Numbered from the stretch's first letter, positions 53,027-62,967 are shown. The stretch: 64,000 nt of DNA from an uncultured Collinsella sp. (GCA_934654775.1 CAKUGR010000002.1:1-64000), one strand, 5' to 3'. The notes: generated by a model not told the origin, from the sequence alone. Numbers and translations are program-made.

Positions 53027-54838
53027 CTACTCGTCCACCTTGAGGATCGCCATAAAGGCCTCCTGCGGGACCTCGACCGAGCCGATGGCCTTCATGCGCT
53101 TCTTGCCCTCTTTCTGCTTATCGAGCAGCTTGCGCTTACGCGAGATATCGCCGCCGTAGCACTTGGCCAAAACGTCCTTGCGGCGCGCCTTGACGGTGGA
53201 GCGGGCGATAATCTTGTTGCCGATGGCACCCTGGATAGGCACCTCGAACAGCTGGCGCGGGATAATTTCCTTGAGCTTGTCGCACAGACCGCGGGCCAAA
53301 CCATAGGCCTTGTCCTTGTGGACGATAAACGACAGTGCGTCCACCTCGTCGCCCGAAAGCAGAATGTCGAGCTTAACGAGCTCGGAGGGACGGTACTCGT
53401 TGAACTCGTAGTCGAGCGAGGCATAGCCCTTGGTGCGGCTTTTGAGCTGATCGAAGAAGTCCAAGATGAGCTCGGCGAGTGGCATATCAAAGCGCATCTC
53501 GACCGACTTGCTCGTCAGGTGGATCATATCGGTCGTGACGCCGCGGTGCTCGATGGCAAGCTGCATGACGGCACCCGTATACTCGGGCGGGCAGATAATC
53601 TTTGCCTTGAGGTAGGGCTCCTCGATACGCTCGATACGCGTGGCCTCGGGCAGGTCCTGCGGGCTGCGGACATCAATCATCTCACCATCGGTCTTGTAGA
53701 CGTGATAGTCAACTGAGGGGCTCGTGGCGATAAGGTCCAGATTGAACTCGCGCTCCAGGCGCTCCTTGACGACCTCCATGTGCAGCAGGCCCAAGAAGCC
53801 CACGCGGAAACCAAAGCCCAGCGCCACCGACGTCTCGGGCTCCCACACCAACGACGGGTCGTTGACGTGCAGCTTATCGAGGGCGTCGCGCAGGTTCTCG
53901 TAATCCTTGTTGTCGATGGGAAACAGGCCCGTGTAGACCATGGGCTTGGCCTCGCGGTAGCCCGGCAGCGGCTCGGGGCAGGGATTCGACGCCCAGGTGA
54001 GGGTGTCGCCCACGCGCACGGCCTCGGGGTCCTTCAGACCCGTGACCACATAGCCCACCTCGCCGACGGTCAGTGCATCCACCGGGGTCTCGGCGGGACG
54101 CTTGACGCCCACGCCGTCGACCAAGAAGTCGCCCTCGGCCTGCATCATACGCAGAGTGTCGCCCTTTTTGATGGAACCATCAAAGACGCGCACCGTGGCC
54201 ACGACGCCGCGGTACTCATCAAAATACGAATCCAGAATAAGTGCCTTGAGCGGGGCATTTGCATCGCCCTTGGGAGGTGAGATCAAAAAGACGATGGACT
54301 CCAGCAGATCATGGATGCCCTCGCCGGTCTTGCCCGACACACACACGGCATCGTCGGCGGGAATGGCCAGGTCGTCCTCGATCTCGGTCTTGACCTCATC
54401 GGGGTGCGCCGAGGGCAGGTCGATCTTATTGATGGCGGGCACGATGTCCAAGTTGGCATTCATGGCGAGCGTGGCATTGGAGACGGTCTGAGCCTCGACG
54501 CCCTGCGTGGCGTCGACGACCAGCACCGCGCCCTCGCAGGCGGCCAGCGAACGCGAGACCTCGTAGGTAAAGTCCACGTGGCCCGGTGTATCGATCAGGT
54601 TGAACTGATACGTCTCGCCGTCGTCGGCATCATAGGAGACGCGAACGGCATTGGACTTGATCGTGATGCCGCGCTCGCGCTCAATGTCCATCGTGTCGAG
54701 CAGCTGCGACTCCATGTCGCGCTCGTCAACGGTATGGGTGAGCTCGAGGATGCGATCACTGATCGTGGACTTGCCATGGTCGATGTGCGCAACAATCGAG
54801 AAGTTGCGGATGTGGGAAATGTCATTTGAAGTATTCAT
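53027..54838 (-). CDS. lepA: Elongation factor 4 (LepA)
   Basis: A 603-residue translational GTPase that binds ribosomes and promotes back-translocation or initiation. It starts with [14 protein letters not shown] (P-loop), has DTPGHVDF and NKIDLPSA, and the LepA-specific C-terminal domain ([16 protein letters not shown]). I chose the ATG at 54838, where the family begins; the ribosome site is weak. Confidence 0.97.
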   Translation of the reverse strand: MNTSNDISHIRNFSIVAHIDHGKSTISDRILELTHTVDERDMESQLLDTMDIERERGITIKSNAVRVSYDADDGETYQFNLIDTPGHVDFTYEVSRSLAACEGAVLVVDATQGVEAQTVSNATLAMNANLDIVPAINKIDLPSAHPDEVKTEIEDDLAIPADDAVCVSGKTGEGIHDLLESIVFLISPPKGDANAPLKALILDSYFDEYRGVVATVRVFDGSIKKGDTLRMMQAEGDFLVDGVGVKRPAETPVDALTVGEVGYVVTGLKDPEAVRVGDTLTWASNPCPEPLPGYREAKPMVYTGLFPIDNKDYENLRDALDKLHVNDPSLVWEPETSVALGFGFRVGFLGLLHMEVVKERLEREFNLDLIATSPSVDYHVYKTDGEMIDVRSPQDLPEATRIERIEEPYLKAKIICPPEYTGAVMQLAIEHRGVTTDMIHLTSKSVEMRFDMPLAELILDFFDQLKSRTKGYASLDYEFNEYRPSELVKLDILLSGDEVDALSFIVHKDKAYGLARGLCDKLKEIIPRQLFEVPIQGAIGNKIIARSTVKARRKDVLAKCYGGDISRKRKLLDKQKEGKKRMKAIGSVEVPQEAFMAILKVDE

Positions 54839-54866
54839 GCGGACTATCTTACCCGAGCGGTACAAA

Positions 54867-54900
54867 AAATGGAGCCTGTTCCATAAAACAGGCTCCATTT
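54867..54900. terminator. Bidirectional terminator between rpsT and lepA
   Basis: AAATGGAGCCTGTT (54867-54880) pairs perfectly with its inverse (54887-54900), with T-runs on either side. It stops rpsT transcription before lepA. Confidence 0.9.
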
Positions 54901-54934
54901 ATGCGCGTAATCTGTGTGGTGTGAAATTTACAAC

Positions 54935-55198
54935 TTAGGCGTTGATGCTGTTCACGAGCTTGGCAAGACCGGACTTGCGGTTGGAAGCCTGGTTCTTGTG
55001 GATGACATGCTTGGCGGCAGCCATGTCGAGACGCTTGGTGACGGTCTTGAGGGCAGCCTGGGCCTTCTCGGCGTCGCCCTCGGCGACGGCGGACTGGACG
55101 TGCTTGGTCAGCGTCTTGAGCTCGGACTTGACAGCCTTGTTACGCATGCGAGCTGCCTCATTGGTGCGGATACGCTTCTTCTGAGACTTGATGTTTGC
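54935..55198 (-). CDS. rpsT: 30S ribosomal protein S20
   Basis: An 87-residue basic helical protein of the small subunit ([20 protein letters not shown]). The start is GTG at 55198, followed by GCA AAC ATC, the usual S20 beginning, with AAGGAA upstream. It is monocistronic, between two noncoding gaps. Confidence 0.95.
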   Translation of the reverse strand, partial: ANIKSQKKRIRTNEAARMRNKAVKSELKTLTKHVQSAVAEGDAEKAQAALKTVTKRLDMAAAKHVIHKNQASNRKSGLAKLVNSINA

Positions 55199-55334
55199 CA
55201 CTTCTGGAGTTCCTTTCGAGTTCCTTGCAAAAAATGTATGACACCTCTGAGACACGGTGAGGTCATGCAAGCGCCTACTATAGCACGCTCCCCCTCAAAG
55301 AGATAGAACGAATTTGTCAAATAGGCAGGTATCA

Positions 55335-56297
55335 TCACGATTTTCTCAAGATGTTCGTAATCCAGAGCAAAAGCGCGGTCTCCGAATCGGCCGAACCTTT
55401 GAGTGCAAGCTCAACATCAACGGCACCCTCCAGGGCGGCAACGAGCTCGGTCATCGAAAAACGACGTGCCCAGGTAAGGTGATTCTTGACCTGCCAGGCC
55501 TGAAGCTTGAGCGTCGCGGCGAGCTCACGCCCCTGCCCACGAGAGTCGAGCGCCTTGGCGACGATAAGCTCGCGGATACGACCGCACAACAACGTGTAGG
55601 TCCACACGTAACTCTTGGAAGGCAGCAGTTTAAAGAGCTCGAGCGAACGGCGCATGTCGCGGGCCGAGACGGCGTTAAGGAAGTCCCAAGGCTGAACCTC
55701 GGCCGTACGCACGATCCAGCGCTCCACATCGGCAAGCTCAATCTGGGGCGCCTCGACCATCTGGGCGAGCTTTGCCAGGTCGTTATCGAGCATGCGGGTG
55801 TTTTCGCCCGAGCGCGAGACGAGCTCCTCGGCAGCAGCCGTCGAGATGGACCTACCGTGCTGCGTCGCCATCTGCTGCACGCGGCGCGGCAGCTCCCAGC
55901 GCTTGGTGCCCGAGCAATCGATCACGGCCTTCTTATCGAGCTTTGCGACCGCCTTATACAGGCGAGTGTTCTTGGCAAGTGAGTCGGCGATGATGAGGCA
56001 GACCGTCGTAGGACTGGGACTTGCGAGGTATTCGACGAGCGGCTCTGAAACCGACTTGGCGAGCTTTGAGCAGCCGTCGAGGATTACCAGACGAAACTCG
56101 CTACCCATGGGAAAAGTATTGAGCGAGCCGATGATCGACTCGATATCGGGGTCCTTGGACATGTCGCGCTCGTCGAGGTTGAACTCGACCATGCCCGACT
56201 TTTCCAAGCGAGCCTTCATGCGCGAGACAGCGTGATCGCGCTTGACTCCGTCGGTACCGACGATCAGATATGCCGGCAGCAGACCGGTTTCAGACAT
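55335..56297 (-). CDS. holA: DNA polymerase III delta subunit
   Basis: A 320-residue clamp-loader subunit. Motifs include AYLIVGTDGVKRDHAV at the start and SRSGENTRMLDNDLAKL in the helical domain. It opens the sliding clamp. The start follows GAGGGGA. Its position between comEC and rpsT is conserved in Bacillota. Confidence 0.9.
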   Translation of the reverse strand: MSETGLLPAYLIVGTDGVKRDHAVSRMKARLEKSGMVEFNLDERDMSKDPDIESIIGSLNTFPMGSEFRLVILDGCSKLAKSVSEPLVEYLASPSPTTVCLIIADSLAKNTRLYKAVAKLDKKAVIDCSGTKRWELPRRVQQMATQHGRSISTAAAEELVSRSGENTRMLDNDLAKLAQMVEAPQIELADVERWIVRTAEVQPWDFLNAVSARDMRRSLELFKLLPSKSYVWTYTLLCGRIRELIVAKALDSRGQGRELAATLKLQAWQVKNHLTWARRFSMTELVAALEGAVDVELALKGSADSETALLLWITNILRKS

Positions 56298-56375
56298 CGC
56301 GCTCCCCTCTCGCAGGCCCTCTAATTCGTACCACGCCATTCTAGCCCAGGGACCTACGGTGCGCCAACGACGTCG

Positions 56376-58679
56376 TTATGGTCGCTGGCATCGCATCGCG
56401 AAACCCTTCGCGGTCGGCGTGACGGTAATGTCGCCGCGTTCAATCGTGCACGCAAAGGCCCCGCCTGCCTTTTGAACCGCATCTTTGCATTCATCGGACG
56501 GGTGGCCGTAACGATTTCCCTCACCGGCGCTCGCGAGGGACAGCTCGGGCTTCAGGACATCCAGCAGCTCGACGTCGACCGAAACCTTGGAGCCGTGATG
56601 CCCAAGCTTAAGGACATCGATGTCTCCCGTTTCCAACACAAATTCGCGCTCCTGGTCGAGCTCGGCGTCACCGGTCAGCAGCATGCGTAAACGCTTGCCC
56701 TCTTGTGCGTAGGTGAGCAGCAGGACGAGTGAGTCTTCATTGCCTTCGCCGTCCACGGACTCAAATGGCCACATCACGCGGGCGCGAAAGTCGCCGATGC
56801 CGATGGTATCTCCACGGGCCACCTGCAGATACGAGACACCAGGTCGTCCCACGACCTCGGCAGGGGCATCCTCCAGCGCATCAGCCGCCACGGCAATGGT
56901 TCCGACCGAAAATTGCTCCAGCACGGCGGGCAGACCACCCCAATGGTCCTCATCCCAATGCGTCACAAAGACGGCATCGATATGGTGAACGTTATTGCGC
57001 ACCAGTGCGCGTACCACGCGCTCATCAAGCCCACAGTCGACGAGCGCCACGGTCCCACCCTGGCGAATAAGGATGGCATCGGCCTGGCCCACGTCGAGGA
57101 CCGTTACCGAAGCCGGCGCACATCGATCCCAATATACATACGGGACGACCGCCAAGAGCACAAGACACGCAAGCCCCACTGTCATAGGACGCGCACGTGG
57201 GCGCGGCCACCAGACCAAAAGAGCTAGCAACGCGCACGGCGCCAAGTAGATCCACATGCTATCGGGCGGAACGCTTACCGAGGCGCCTGGCACCGCGGCG
57301 AACAGTTGCTCAAAGAAAAGCGCACAGCGTGCGGCAATCATGGGCACGGCAAGCGACCAGTTCTGTAACGGCACCACAAGCGAACAGGGCACCAGCACGA
57401 GCGATACGGCAAGCAGCACACTCACCACCGGACCGATAAACGCATTCGCAAGTGGAGCTATGAGCGAAAACGCACCAAAAGCGGGGATGGTGATAGGAAG
57501 CGTGGCCAGCTGCGAGCACAGCGTGACGGAAAGCATGCTGGCAATGCCCGTCGGCACGCCCAGTTCAATCAAGGCATAGCTGGCATACGGACAAAAGCAG
57601 AGGATGGCAAAGACGCTGGCGCACGAGAGCTGGAATCCCATATCGAACAGCACCGTTGGGCGGAGCAGCACAAAGATAGACATGGTCACAAAGAGTGCCG
57701 ATGCGCCGTGTCGGCGACGCCCCGCACCGTTGGCCACAAGCGTCGCAAAGACCATACAGCACGCGCGTACGGCCGAGGGCGAGGCCCCCGTAAAGGCGGC
57801 GTAGGCCACGAGCGCGATTGCCAACAGCGCCCGTTGACACCAGCGTGAACAGCGAGTCAATTGCAGAACGCCCTCGATTACAAAGCCCACGATAGCCAAA
57901 TGGCTGCCCGAGACGGCGATGAGATGCGCCGTTCCCGTCACCGAAAACCAGTCACCCGCCGGCTGGGCGCGCAGCTCGGCAGAACGGCCGCAGACAACAC
58001 CGGCTATGAGCGCACGCGCCGGATCGGTCGCTGGTGCGACAGCCGCAAGCAGCTTATTTCGAAACCGAAGCAGCAGCCCCGGAGACCCTTCATCGACCGA
58101 TACAATCCGGACGGCTTTAACCTTGCGCACCTCGCCTCGAAGCACGCGCGAGCGTCCATACGAATCGTTTTCAAAGCGCAAGACACGACCGATGACACAC
58201 ACACGCGAGCCGGCTTTGAGCTCGCGGTCGCACAACAGGCGAACCTCTGCCAAGCGTCTACCGTCCGTGCGCGCCTCGCAGGTATAGGAATACGCCTCGT
58301 CGTTTATGGACGGATCACCCAGCACCACAAATTCAAGGCTACTCGCCGCTCTGCCGTCGAGCGCCTTTGAGGCGCTCAGCGCACCCGCCGTCCACCACGC
58401 CGATACAACCGTGCCCGCAACCAGGCCGATGGTCGCGGCATACAACCATCGTTTCCACGGGATAAGCCGCGAGCAAAAGCGGGCCAGTACAACGAGCAGC
58501 GTGGCGGCAAGGAGAATGACCAAGAGTGGTCCAACTGTCGATGCCTGCTCCCCCAGCAGCGCATCGGCGGCCACGTTAAGCACCAAGACACAGCTAACGC
58601 ACATACCGGCACACAAGGCCATCGTCCACGGTATCAGGGGCCGCGGAGGCATCACATGTTCGCGCTCGGACGCGCTCAT
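56376..58679 (-). CDS. comEC: ComEC DNA uptake channel
   Basis: A 767-residue membrane protein for passage of single-stranded DNA into the cell. It has N-terminal helices with an OB-like domain (about 100-190, VCVIGRVLRF), a competence domain of about seven helices (TAHLIAVSGSHLAIVGF, the family hallmark), and a C-terminal metallo-beta-lactamase domain (VTHWDEDHWGG, LKLGHHGSK) that may degrade one strand. The ATG overlaps the comEA stop as ATGA. A functional uptake system needs pilus genes not seen here. Confidence 0.95.
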   Translation of the reverse strand: MSASEREHVMPPRPLIPWTMALCAGMCVSCVLVLNVAADALLGEQASTVGPLLVILLAATLLVVLARFCSRLIPWKRWLYAATIGLVAGTVVSAWWTAGALSASKALDGRAASSLEFVVLGDPSINDEAYSYTCEARTDGRRLAEVRLLCDRELKAGSRVCVIGRVLRFENDSYGRSRVLRGEVRKVKAVRIVSVDEGSPGLLLRFRNKLLAAVAPATDPARALIAGVVCGRSAELRAQPAGDWFSVTGTAHLIAVSGSHLAIVGFVIEGVLQLTRCSRWCQRALLAIALVAYAAFTGASPSAVRACCMVFATLVANGAGRRRHGASALFVTMSIFVLLRPTVLFDMGFQLSCASVFAILCFCPYASYALIELGVPTGIASMLSVTLCSQLATLPITIPAFGAFSLIAPLANAFIGPVVSVLLAVSLVLVPCSLVVPLQNWSLAVPMIAARCALFFEQLFAAVPGASVSVPPDSMWIYLAPCALLALLVWWPRPRARPMTVGLACLVLLAVVPYVYWDRCAPASVTVLDVGQADAILIRQGGTVALVDCGLDERVVRALVRNNVHHIDAVFVTHWDEDHWGGLPAVLEQFSVGTIAVAADALEDAPAEVVGRPGVSYLQVARGDTIGIGDFRARVMWPFESVDGEGNEDSLVLLLTYAQEGKRLRMLLTGDAELDQEREFVLETGDIDVLKLGHHGSKVSVDVELLDVLKPELSLASAGEGNRYGHPSDECKDAVQKAGGAFACTIERGDITVTPTAKGFAMRCQRP

Positions 58680-59386
58680 ACGCAGATACAATCTTTGATT
58701 TTGGCAAGCTTCTTCTCACCGATGCCGGATACACGCATCAGGTCATCGACCGAGGCAAAGGGGCCATTCTTTGTACGCTCGTCGATTATCGACTGCGCCA
58801 TAGAAGGCCCAATGCCCGAGAGCGTCTGCAGCTCCGCCGCGCTCGCCGTATTGATGTTGACGAGACCCGCCGCATCATTCGCGCCCGAAGTCACGACAGC
58901 GACGCCATCGGCTCCGCAACCCGCGGTAACCGCCTGCTGCTCCCCCACCTTTGGCACGTATATTTTTTGCCCATCAGCGACCTTGGAGGCCCGGTTGAGC
59001 CCCGTCACATCCGCCTCGGCCGATAGTCCTCCCGCGGCATCGATCGCCTGGGACACCCGCGCTCCCTCTTTGAGCCGGTATACGCCAGGCGATACAACGG
59101 CACCATCGACATCGACGTACACCTCGGCAGCAGAAGAGCTTTTTTTCGACGACCCGGCGGCATCATCAGAAAGCGTATCCTCAGCCTCCCGCTCAACCGA
59201 TGTGCCCGACCCATCATTACGCTCAAACGACACGCCGCCGGACTCGCCGCCAAAGCTCGCCATTGCCAAGCCACTCGCCATCGCAATGACAACGAGCATC
59301 ACCATGAACACCGCCTTGTGCCCGAGCAACTTGCCCGCCAAGCGGTCCATTCGTTTGACCCGTTCGTGTTGTTTGCGCTGCGCCAT
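58676..59386 (-). CDS. comEA: ComEA-like DNA receptor
   Basis: A 236-residue protein. It has a short cytoplasmic tail, one membrane helix (about 22-42), a Ser/Glu-rich spacer, and a SLBB-type domain (VYVDVDGAVVSPGVYRLKEG). Two helix-hairpin-helix motifs follow at the C-terminus (VNINTASAAELQTLSGIGPSM and VDDLMRVSGIGEKKLAKI; key GIG turns) that bind double-stranded DNA. It is translated with comEC. AACCAAAnnnnGACCAAA lies 79-96 bases upstream, as upstream of recA. Confidence 0.94.
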   Translation of the reverse strand: MAQRKQHERVKRMDRLAGKLLGHKAVFMVMLVVIAMASGLAMASFGGESGGVSFERNDGSGTSVEREAEDTLSDDAAGSSKKSSSAAEVYVDVDGAVVSPGVYRLKEGARVSQAIDAAGGLSAEADVTGLNRASKVADGQKIYVPKVGEQQAVTAGCGADGVAVVTSGANDAAGLVNINTASAAELQTLSGIGPSMAQSIIDERTKNGPFASVDDLMRVSGIGEKKLAKIKDCICV

Positions 59387-59464
59387 AGCAAAAACCTCCC
59401 AACACCATCGTGTCAGGAAATCGCAGCCAAACGAGCCATTCGCGTAAACTAGTTTTGACGGTCA

Positions 59465-59482
59465 AACCAAAAGCTGACCAAA
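59465..59482 (-). promoter_or_regulatory. AACCAAAnnnnGACCAAA motif upstream of comEA
   Basis: AACCAAA (59465-59471) and GACCAAA (59476-59482) start 11 bases apart, exactly as at 31053-31070 upstream of recA, and in the same orientation relative to the gene. A shared activator of DNA uptake and recombination is a natural hypothesis. Confidence 0.5.
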
Positions 59483-59560
59483 ACCTTGCGCGAATGTGTC
59501 CATTAATTCAGGCAGACGTCAACGAATGAGCGCTTCGCTATCAAACGCCCAGATAGCAAA

Positions 59561-59590
59561 AGACCGACGATGCAAATCCACCGTCGGTCT
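59561..59590 (-). terminator. Terminator after thiI
   Basis: AGACCGACG (59561-59569) pairs with CGTCGGTCT (59582-59590), followed on the minus strand by TTTT. Confidence 0.85.
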
Positions 59591-59600
59591 ATACACAACA

Positions 59601-60845
59601 TTACTCGTGATCTTGATAAATCTCACGCGGAGAAAGCTCCGAATGTTTGCGTTTTAAGGTCTTAGGGGCCTTATACGTGTTACTGGAGAAATCGATGTAC
59701 TCGGTCTGCTTAAGCAGGCGCTCGATCATCTCCTCATGGTCGAGCAGCTCCCAGGCCTCGTGCACGGCATCGAGCTTGGCATGCGTCTCGGGACGACGCG
59801 GCATAAACAGCGTGCAGCAGTCGGGCGCCACCTCAGTGGAAATATCGAACGTACCGATCTCCTGAGCGCGCGCAATGATCTCCTGCTTGTCCGAACCGAT
59901 CAACGGGCGGAACACAGGGATCCTGACGGCCTCGTTGACGGCCATGATGTTCTCGAGCGTCTGGGAGGCAACCTGACCGAGCGACTCGCCGGTCACGATG
60001 GCCTTGGCGCCCTCGATATGCGCAATGCGCTCGGCAACCGAATACATGATGCGGCGATACATGATCACGCGCAGGTTGCTGGGGCAGGTGACGGAAATCT
60101 CACGCTGGCAATCGCCAAACGGCACCACGTAAAGGCGGCCGATCTGGACACCCGGCTCAAGCGCACGGATGATGTCCTGCACCAGGTACTCACTCGTGTC
60201 GGGCGTCTGCGGACGACCGGAGAAATGCACCGGCACGCACACCGCGCCGCGACGCGCGAGCATCCAGGTCGCCACCGGAGAATCGATGCCCGACGACAGA
60301 AGCGTCACAACCTTGCCGGCAGAACCCACCGGCAGACCGCCCACGCCGCGCTCGGAGCGCGCGTACACGTAAACGCTACCCTGGACCACCAGTACGTGCA
60401 CCATCGCATCGGGGTCGTGCATTTGAACCTTTTTATCGGGGAAGGCCTCGCACAGCACCTCGCCCACCTGACGATTGATATCAATCGAGGTGAGCTCATA
60501 GTCAGTATTGGAGCGCTTGGCGTGCACCTTAAACGAATCGAAGGGGCCAAACTCGCGCAGCGCCTTGACGGCGGCGGCGCAGTACTCCTGCGGGTCGCGG
60601 TTAGTGTGATACGCCAGGGACACACGGGCAACGCCGGGGACGGTGCGGATGACACGCGCCGCCTCGTCGGCCTGATGCTCGTTAAAGGTCACGAGGATAT
60701 AACCGGAAATTCGAGACACGGCGTTCACGGAAAAGGCGGCCAAGGCCGCCTTAATGTTATCCATGAGGATATGCTCAAAATGTGCGCGGTTCTTGCCCTT
60801 CAGTCCAACCTCGTGATAGTGGACCAAGCAGACGCGAGCTGCCAT
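59601..60845 (-). CDS. thiI: tRNA 4-thiouridylate synthase ThiI
   Basis: A 414-residue enzyme that thiolates U8 of tRNA and supports thiazole synthesis. It has an NFLD/THUMP domain (first 165 residues) and a PP-loop adenylation domain (LLSSGIDSPVATWM). There is no rhodanese domain, as usual in Gram-positives, so a separate cysteine desulfurase must supply sulphur. It directly abuts rpoZ. Confidence 0.94.
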   Translation of the reverse strand: MAARVCLVHYHEVGLKGKNRAHFEHILMDNIKAALAAFSVNAVSRISGYILVTFNEHQADEAARVIRTVPGVARVSLAYHTNRDPQEYCAAAVKALREFGPFDSFKVHAKRSNTDYELTSIDINRQVGEVLCEAFPDKKVQMHDPDAMVHVLVVQGSVYVYARSERGVGGLPVGSAGKVVTLLSSGIDSPVATWMLARRGAVCVPVHFSGRPQTPDTSEYLVQDIIRALEPGVQIGRLYVVPFGDCQREISVTCPSNLRVIMYRRIMYSVAERIAHIEGAKAIVTGESLGQVASQTLENIMAVNEAVRIPVFRPLIGSDKQEIIARAQEIGTFDISTEVAPDCCTLFMPRRPETHAKLDAVHEAWELLDHEEMIERLLKQTEYIDFSSNTYKAPKTLKRKHSELSPREIYQDHE

Positions 60846-61127
60846 TTAGGCTTCAGCAACCTTGTGGCCGAGTGCCTTCTCGTAACGGGCCTCGTCATAG
60901 GAGATGTCGCCGTCGACGATCTCGTCCATAGCCATCGAGATGGTATCGGCGCCGGAAAGCGCAATGGTGATGTCGTCGACATCCTGGACGGCAAGCACGC
61001 GGTTGTGCTGGCCACGCAGCATGCTATTGATGTCGCAGGCACGCTTGGAGGCAAGCGAAGCGAGCAGGAAGCGGTTGTGATCGGTCTTCTCCAGAAGATC
61101 GTCAATGCAAGGCTTTACAACGGACAC
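60846..61127 (-). CDS. rpoZ: RNA polymerase omega subunit
   Basis: A 93-residue subunit that assists beta' folding. It has the pattern PCIDDLLEKTDHNRFLLASLASKRACDIN, of which NRFLLASLASKRA is the core. The start is GTG at 61127. It is five bases after gmk, the classic gmk-rpoZ pair. Confidence 0.93.
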   Translation of the reverse strand: MSVVKPCIDDLLEKTDHNRFLLASLASKRACDINSMLRGQHNRVLAVQDVDDITIALSGADTISMAMDEIVDGDISYDEARYEKALGHKVAEA

Positions 61128-61132
61128 AGACC

Positions 61133-61702
61133 TCAGATCCTTTCATGCATATCGAGAACGCGAACGAGCTCGTCGGTCGCGCGGTCGAGATCGTCATTCA
61201 CCACGACGTCGTCGTAGTGGTCGGCAAGGGCAAGCTCATCGGCGGCGTTTGCCATACGCAGCTCGATCGTCTCGGGCGTCTCGGTTCCACGACCGACCAG
61301 ACGCTCGCGAAGCACTTCGAGCGAGGGAGGCTTGATAAAGATCAACACGGCCTCGGGGAAACGCTCCTTGACCTGCAGGGCACCCTGGACATCGATCTCC
61401 AAAATCAGAGACGCGCCCGAAGCGAGCTTGGACTGGACCTCGCTCACCAACGTGCCGTAGCAGTTACCGTGGACCTCGGCCCACTCAACAAACTCACCGT
61501 TTGCCACGCGGCGGTCGAACTCCTCGCGCGTCAGGAAAAAGTAGTTGACGCCATCGACCTCACCTTTGCGTGGTGCTCGCGTGGTAGCCGAAACCGTCAG
61601 GCCCAGGTTGGAGCGACGCTCGCGCACACGAGTGACGAGCGTGCCCTTGCCTGCGCCTGACGGTCCAGAAATCACAAAGAGCTTTGAATCCTGAGCGCTC
61701 AC
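61133..61702 (-). CDS. gmk: Guanylate kinase
   Basis: A 189-residue kinase that makes GDP from GMP. It has the P-loop SGPSGAGKGT and the GMP-binding TTRAPRKGEVDGVNYFF (key RAPRKGE and DGxxY). The start is GTG immediately after the mihF stop. Confidence 0.97.
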   Translation of the reverse strand: MSAQDSKLFVISGPSGAGKGTLVTRVRERRSNLGLTVSATTRAPRKGEVDGVNYFFLTREEFDRRVANGEFVEWAEVHGNCYGTLVSEVQSKLASGASLILEIDVQGALQVKERFPEAVLIFIKPPSLEVLRERLVGRGTETPETIELRMANAADELALADHYDDVVVNDDLDRATDELVRVLDMHERI

Positions 61703-62011
61703 TTATTTGGTCAGCTGCTCGAGGAGCTGCTCGCGCTGACGGACGCCGAGGCCCTGGACGCGACGGGTAGCGGAGATGCCGAGCTCCTCCATGATCTTGG
61801 CGGCCTTGGCCTTGCCATAGCCGGGGAGGGACTCGATGAGGGTGGAAACCTTCATGCGGGAAGCGATGGGGTCATCGGAGTTGAGCACGGACTCGAGGGA
61901 CTTCTCGCCCTTCTTGATCTGCTCACGGAGCTCTGCGCGAGCGTGACGTGCGGCGGCAGCCTTCTCAAGAGCCTGCTTGCGCTGCTCATCGGTAAGCTGA
62001 GGGAGTGCCAT
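61703..62011 (-). CDS. mihF: Actinobacterial integration host factor (mIHF)
   Basis: A 102-residue basic nucleoid protein found in actinobacteria. It has a helical N-terminus rich in Ala, Lys and Arg and an S13-like helix-two-turn-helix (SLPGYGKAKAAKIMEELGI). It bends DNA. The ATG at 62011 follows TTGGAGG. It precedes gmk and rpoZ, as in mycobacteria and other actinobacteria, and strongly supports an actinobacterial host. Confidence 0.94.
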   Translation of the reverse strand: MALPQLTDEQRKQALEKAAAARHARAELREQIKKGEKSLESVLNSDDPIASRMKVSTLIESLPGYGKAKAAKIMEELGISATRRVQGLGVRQREQLLEQLTK

Positions 62012-62052
62012 TCGTACCTCCAAATAGTTGGGTTATATCTGATTCAATATTT

Positions 62053-62084
62053 GGCATTTTAGCACGTAAAACGTACAAAATGCC
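62053..62084. other. Hairpin in the mihF leader
   Basis: GGCATTTT (62053-62060) pairs with AAAATGCC (62077-62084), with inner ACGT pairs. It lies between the promoter and ribosome site of mihF and could regulate or stabilise the message. Confidence 0.4.
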
Positions 62085-62099
62085 CAATCGCGGCTCCAT

Positions 62100-62128
62100 A
62101 GGTTAGACGATACCCGCAAAAAGTGCAA
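62100..62128 (-). promoter_or_regulatory. Likely promoter of mihF-gmk-rpoZ
   Basis: On the minus strand TTGCAC (62128-62123) and TAACCT (62105-62100) are 17 bases apart. The -35 lies in GCAATATATTGC (62125-62136), a perfect palindrome that may be an operator. Confidence 0.5.
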
Positions 62129-62147
62129 TATATTGCGCTAAAAGTTG

Positions 62148-62205
62148 AGCCCCTGACCTGCGATTCCACACAAAGGATGGGAAAGTTTTCGCAGGCACAG
62201 GGGCT
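62148..62205 (-). terminator. Terminator after pyrF
   Basis: AGCCCCTG and CCTGCGA (62148-62163) pair with TCGCAGG and CAGGGGCT (62189-62205) in a long two-part stem. T-rich sequence follows on the minus strand. Confidence 0.75.
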
Positions 62206-62250
62206 ATTTTGTGCTAATGAGACCCAAAAGTGGTGACTTGAGGGAATCTT

Positions 62251-62967
62251 TTACGCGACGTTTTCGACCAGCTCGGCGACGATGGCATCAAACGCGGCAA
62301 CCGGATCGTCGGCACCGGTGATGGGACGGCCCACCACGATGTGGCTCGCGCCGCGCTCAATTGCCTGGGAAGGCGTGGCCACGCGGGACTGATCACCCAG
62401 CGCAGCGCCAACCGGGCGCACGCCCGGGGTCACGATCAACGCATCGGGGCCCAGCAGCTCACGCATGTCATGAGCCTCCATCGGCGAGCACACGATGCCG
62501 TCGATACCGTTGGCCTGAGCGAGCTTCGCGAGACGCGCGGCCTCCTCGGCCACGGGCGACTCGACGCCGATCTCTGCCAGCGCATCCTGGTTCATGCTCG
62601 TAAGCACGGTGATGGCGACAAGCTTGGCGCGGTCCTCACGAGCCTCCTCGGCGCCCTCACGGCAGGCGGCGAGCATGGCACCCGAGCCCAGGCCGTGGAC
62701 CGAAAGCAGGTCGGCACCGGCAAGCGAGGCCGAACGGGCGGCGCCACGCACCTGATGCGGAATGTCGTGGAACTTAAGGTCGAGAAAGACCTTGAAGCCC
62801 AGGTCCTTAAAGGTCTTGACGATCTCGGGACCCTCGGCGTAATAGAGCGTCATACCCACCTTGAGCCAGGCGGCATGGCCCGAAAGCTCATGGGCGAGCT
62901 CGAGCGCACGCTCACGGTCGCAGTCGAGGGCGACGATAACGCGGTCGCGGGCATCGGTCTCTAGCAT
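62251..62967 (-). CDS. pyrF: Orotidine 5'-phosphate decarboxylase
   Basis: A 238-residue enzyme for the last step of UMP synthesis. It opens RVIVALDCDRERAL and has the catalytic DLKFHDIPHQV and the VTPGVRP and VVGRPIT phosphate-binding ends. I chose the ATG at 62967, with AGGTG upstream, overlapping the pyrD stop by 7 bases. Confidence 0.96.
   Translation of the reverse strand: MLETDARDRVIVALDCDRERALELAHELSGHAAWLKVGMTLYYAEGPEIVKTFKDLGFKVFLDLKFHDIPHQVRGAARSASLAGADLLSVHGLGSGAMLAACREGAEEAREDRAKLVAITVLTSMNQDALAEIGVESPVAEEAARLAKLAQANGIDGIVCSPMEAHDMRELLGPDALIVTPGVRPVGAALGDQSRVATPSQAIERGASHIVVGRPITGADDPVAAFDAIVAELVENVA

Noticed and set aside
59465..59482. Reading TTGACC next to the comEA motif as a complete promoter
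   Set aside because: No good -10 element is found 16-18 bases downstream on the minus strand, so I did not annotate a promoter there.
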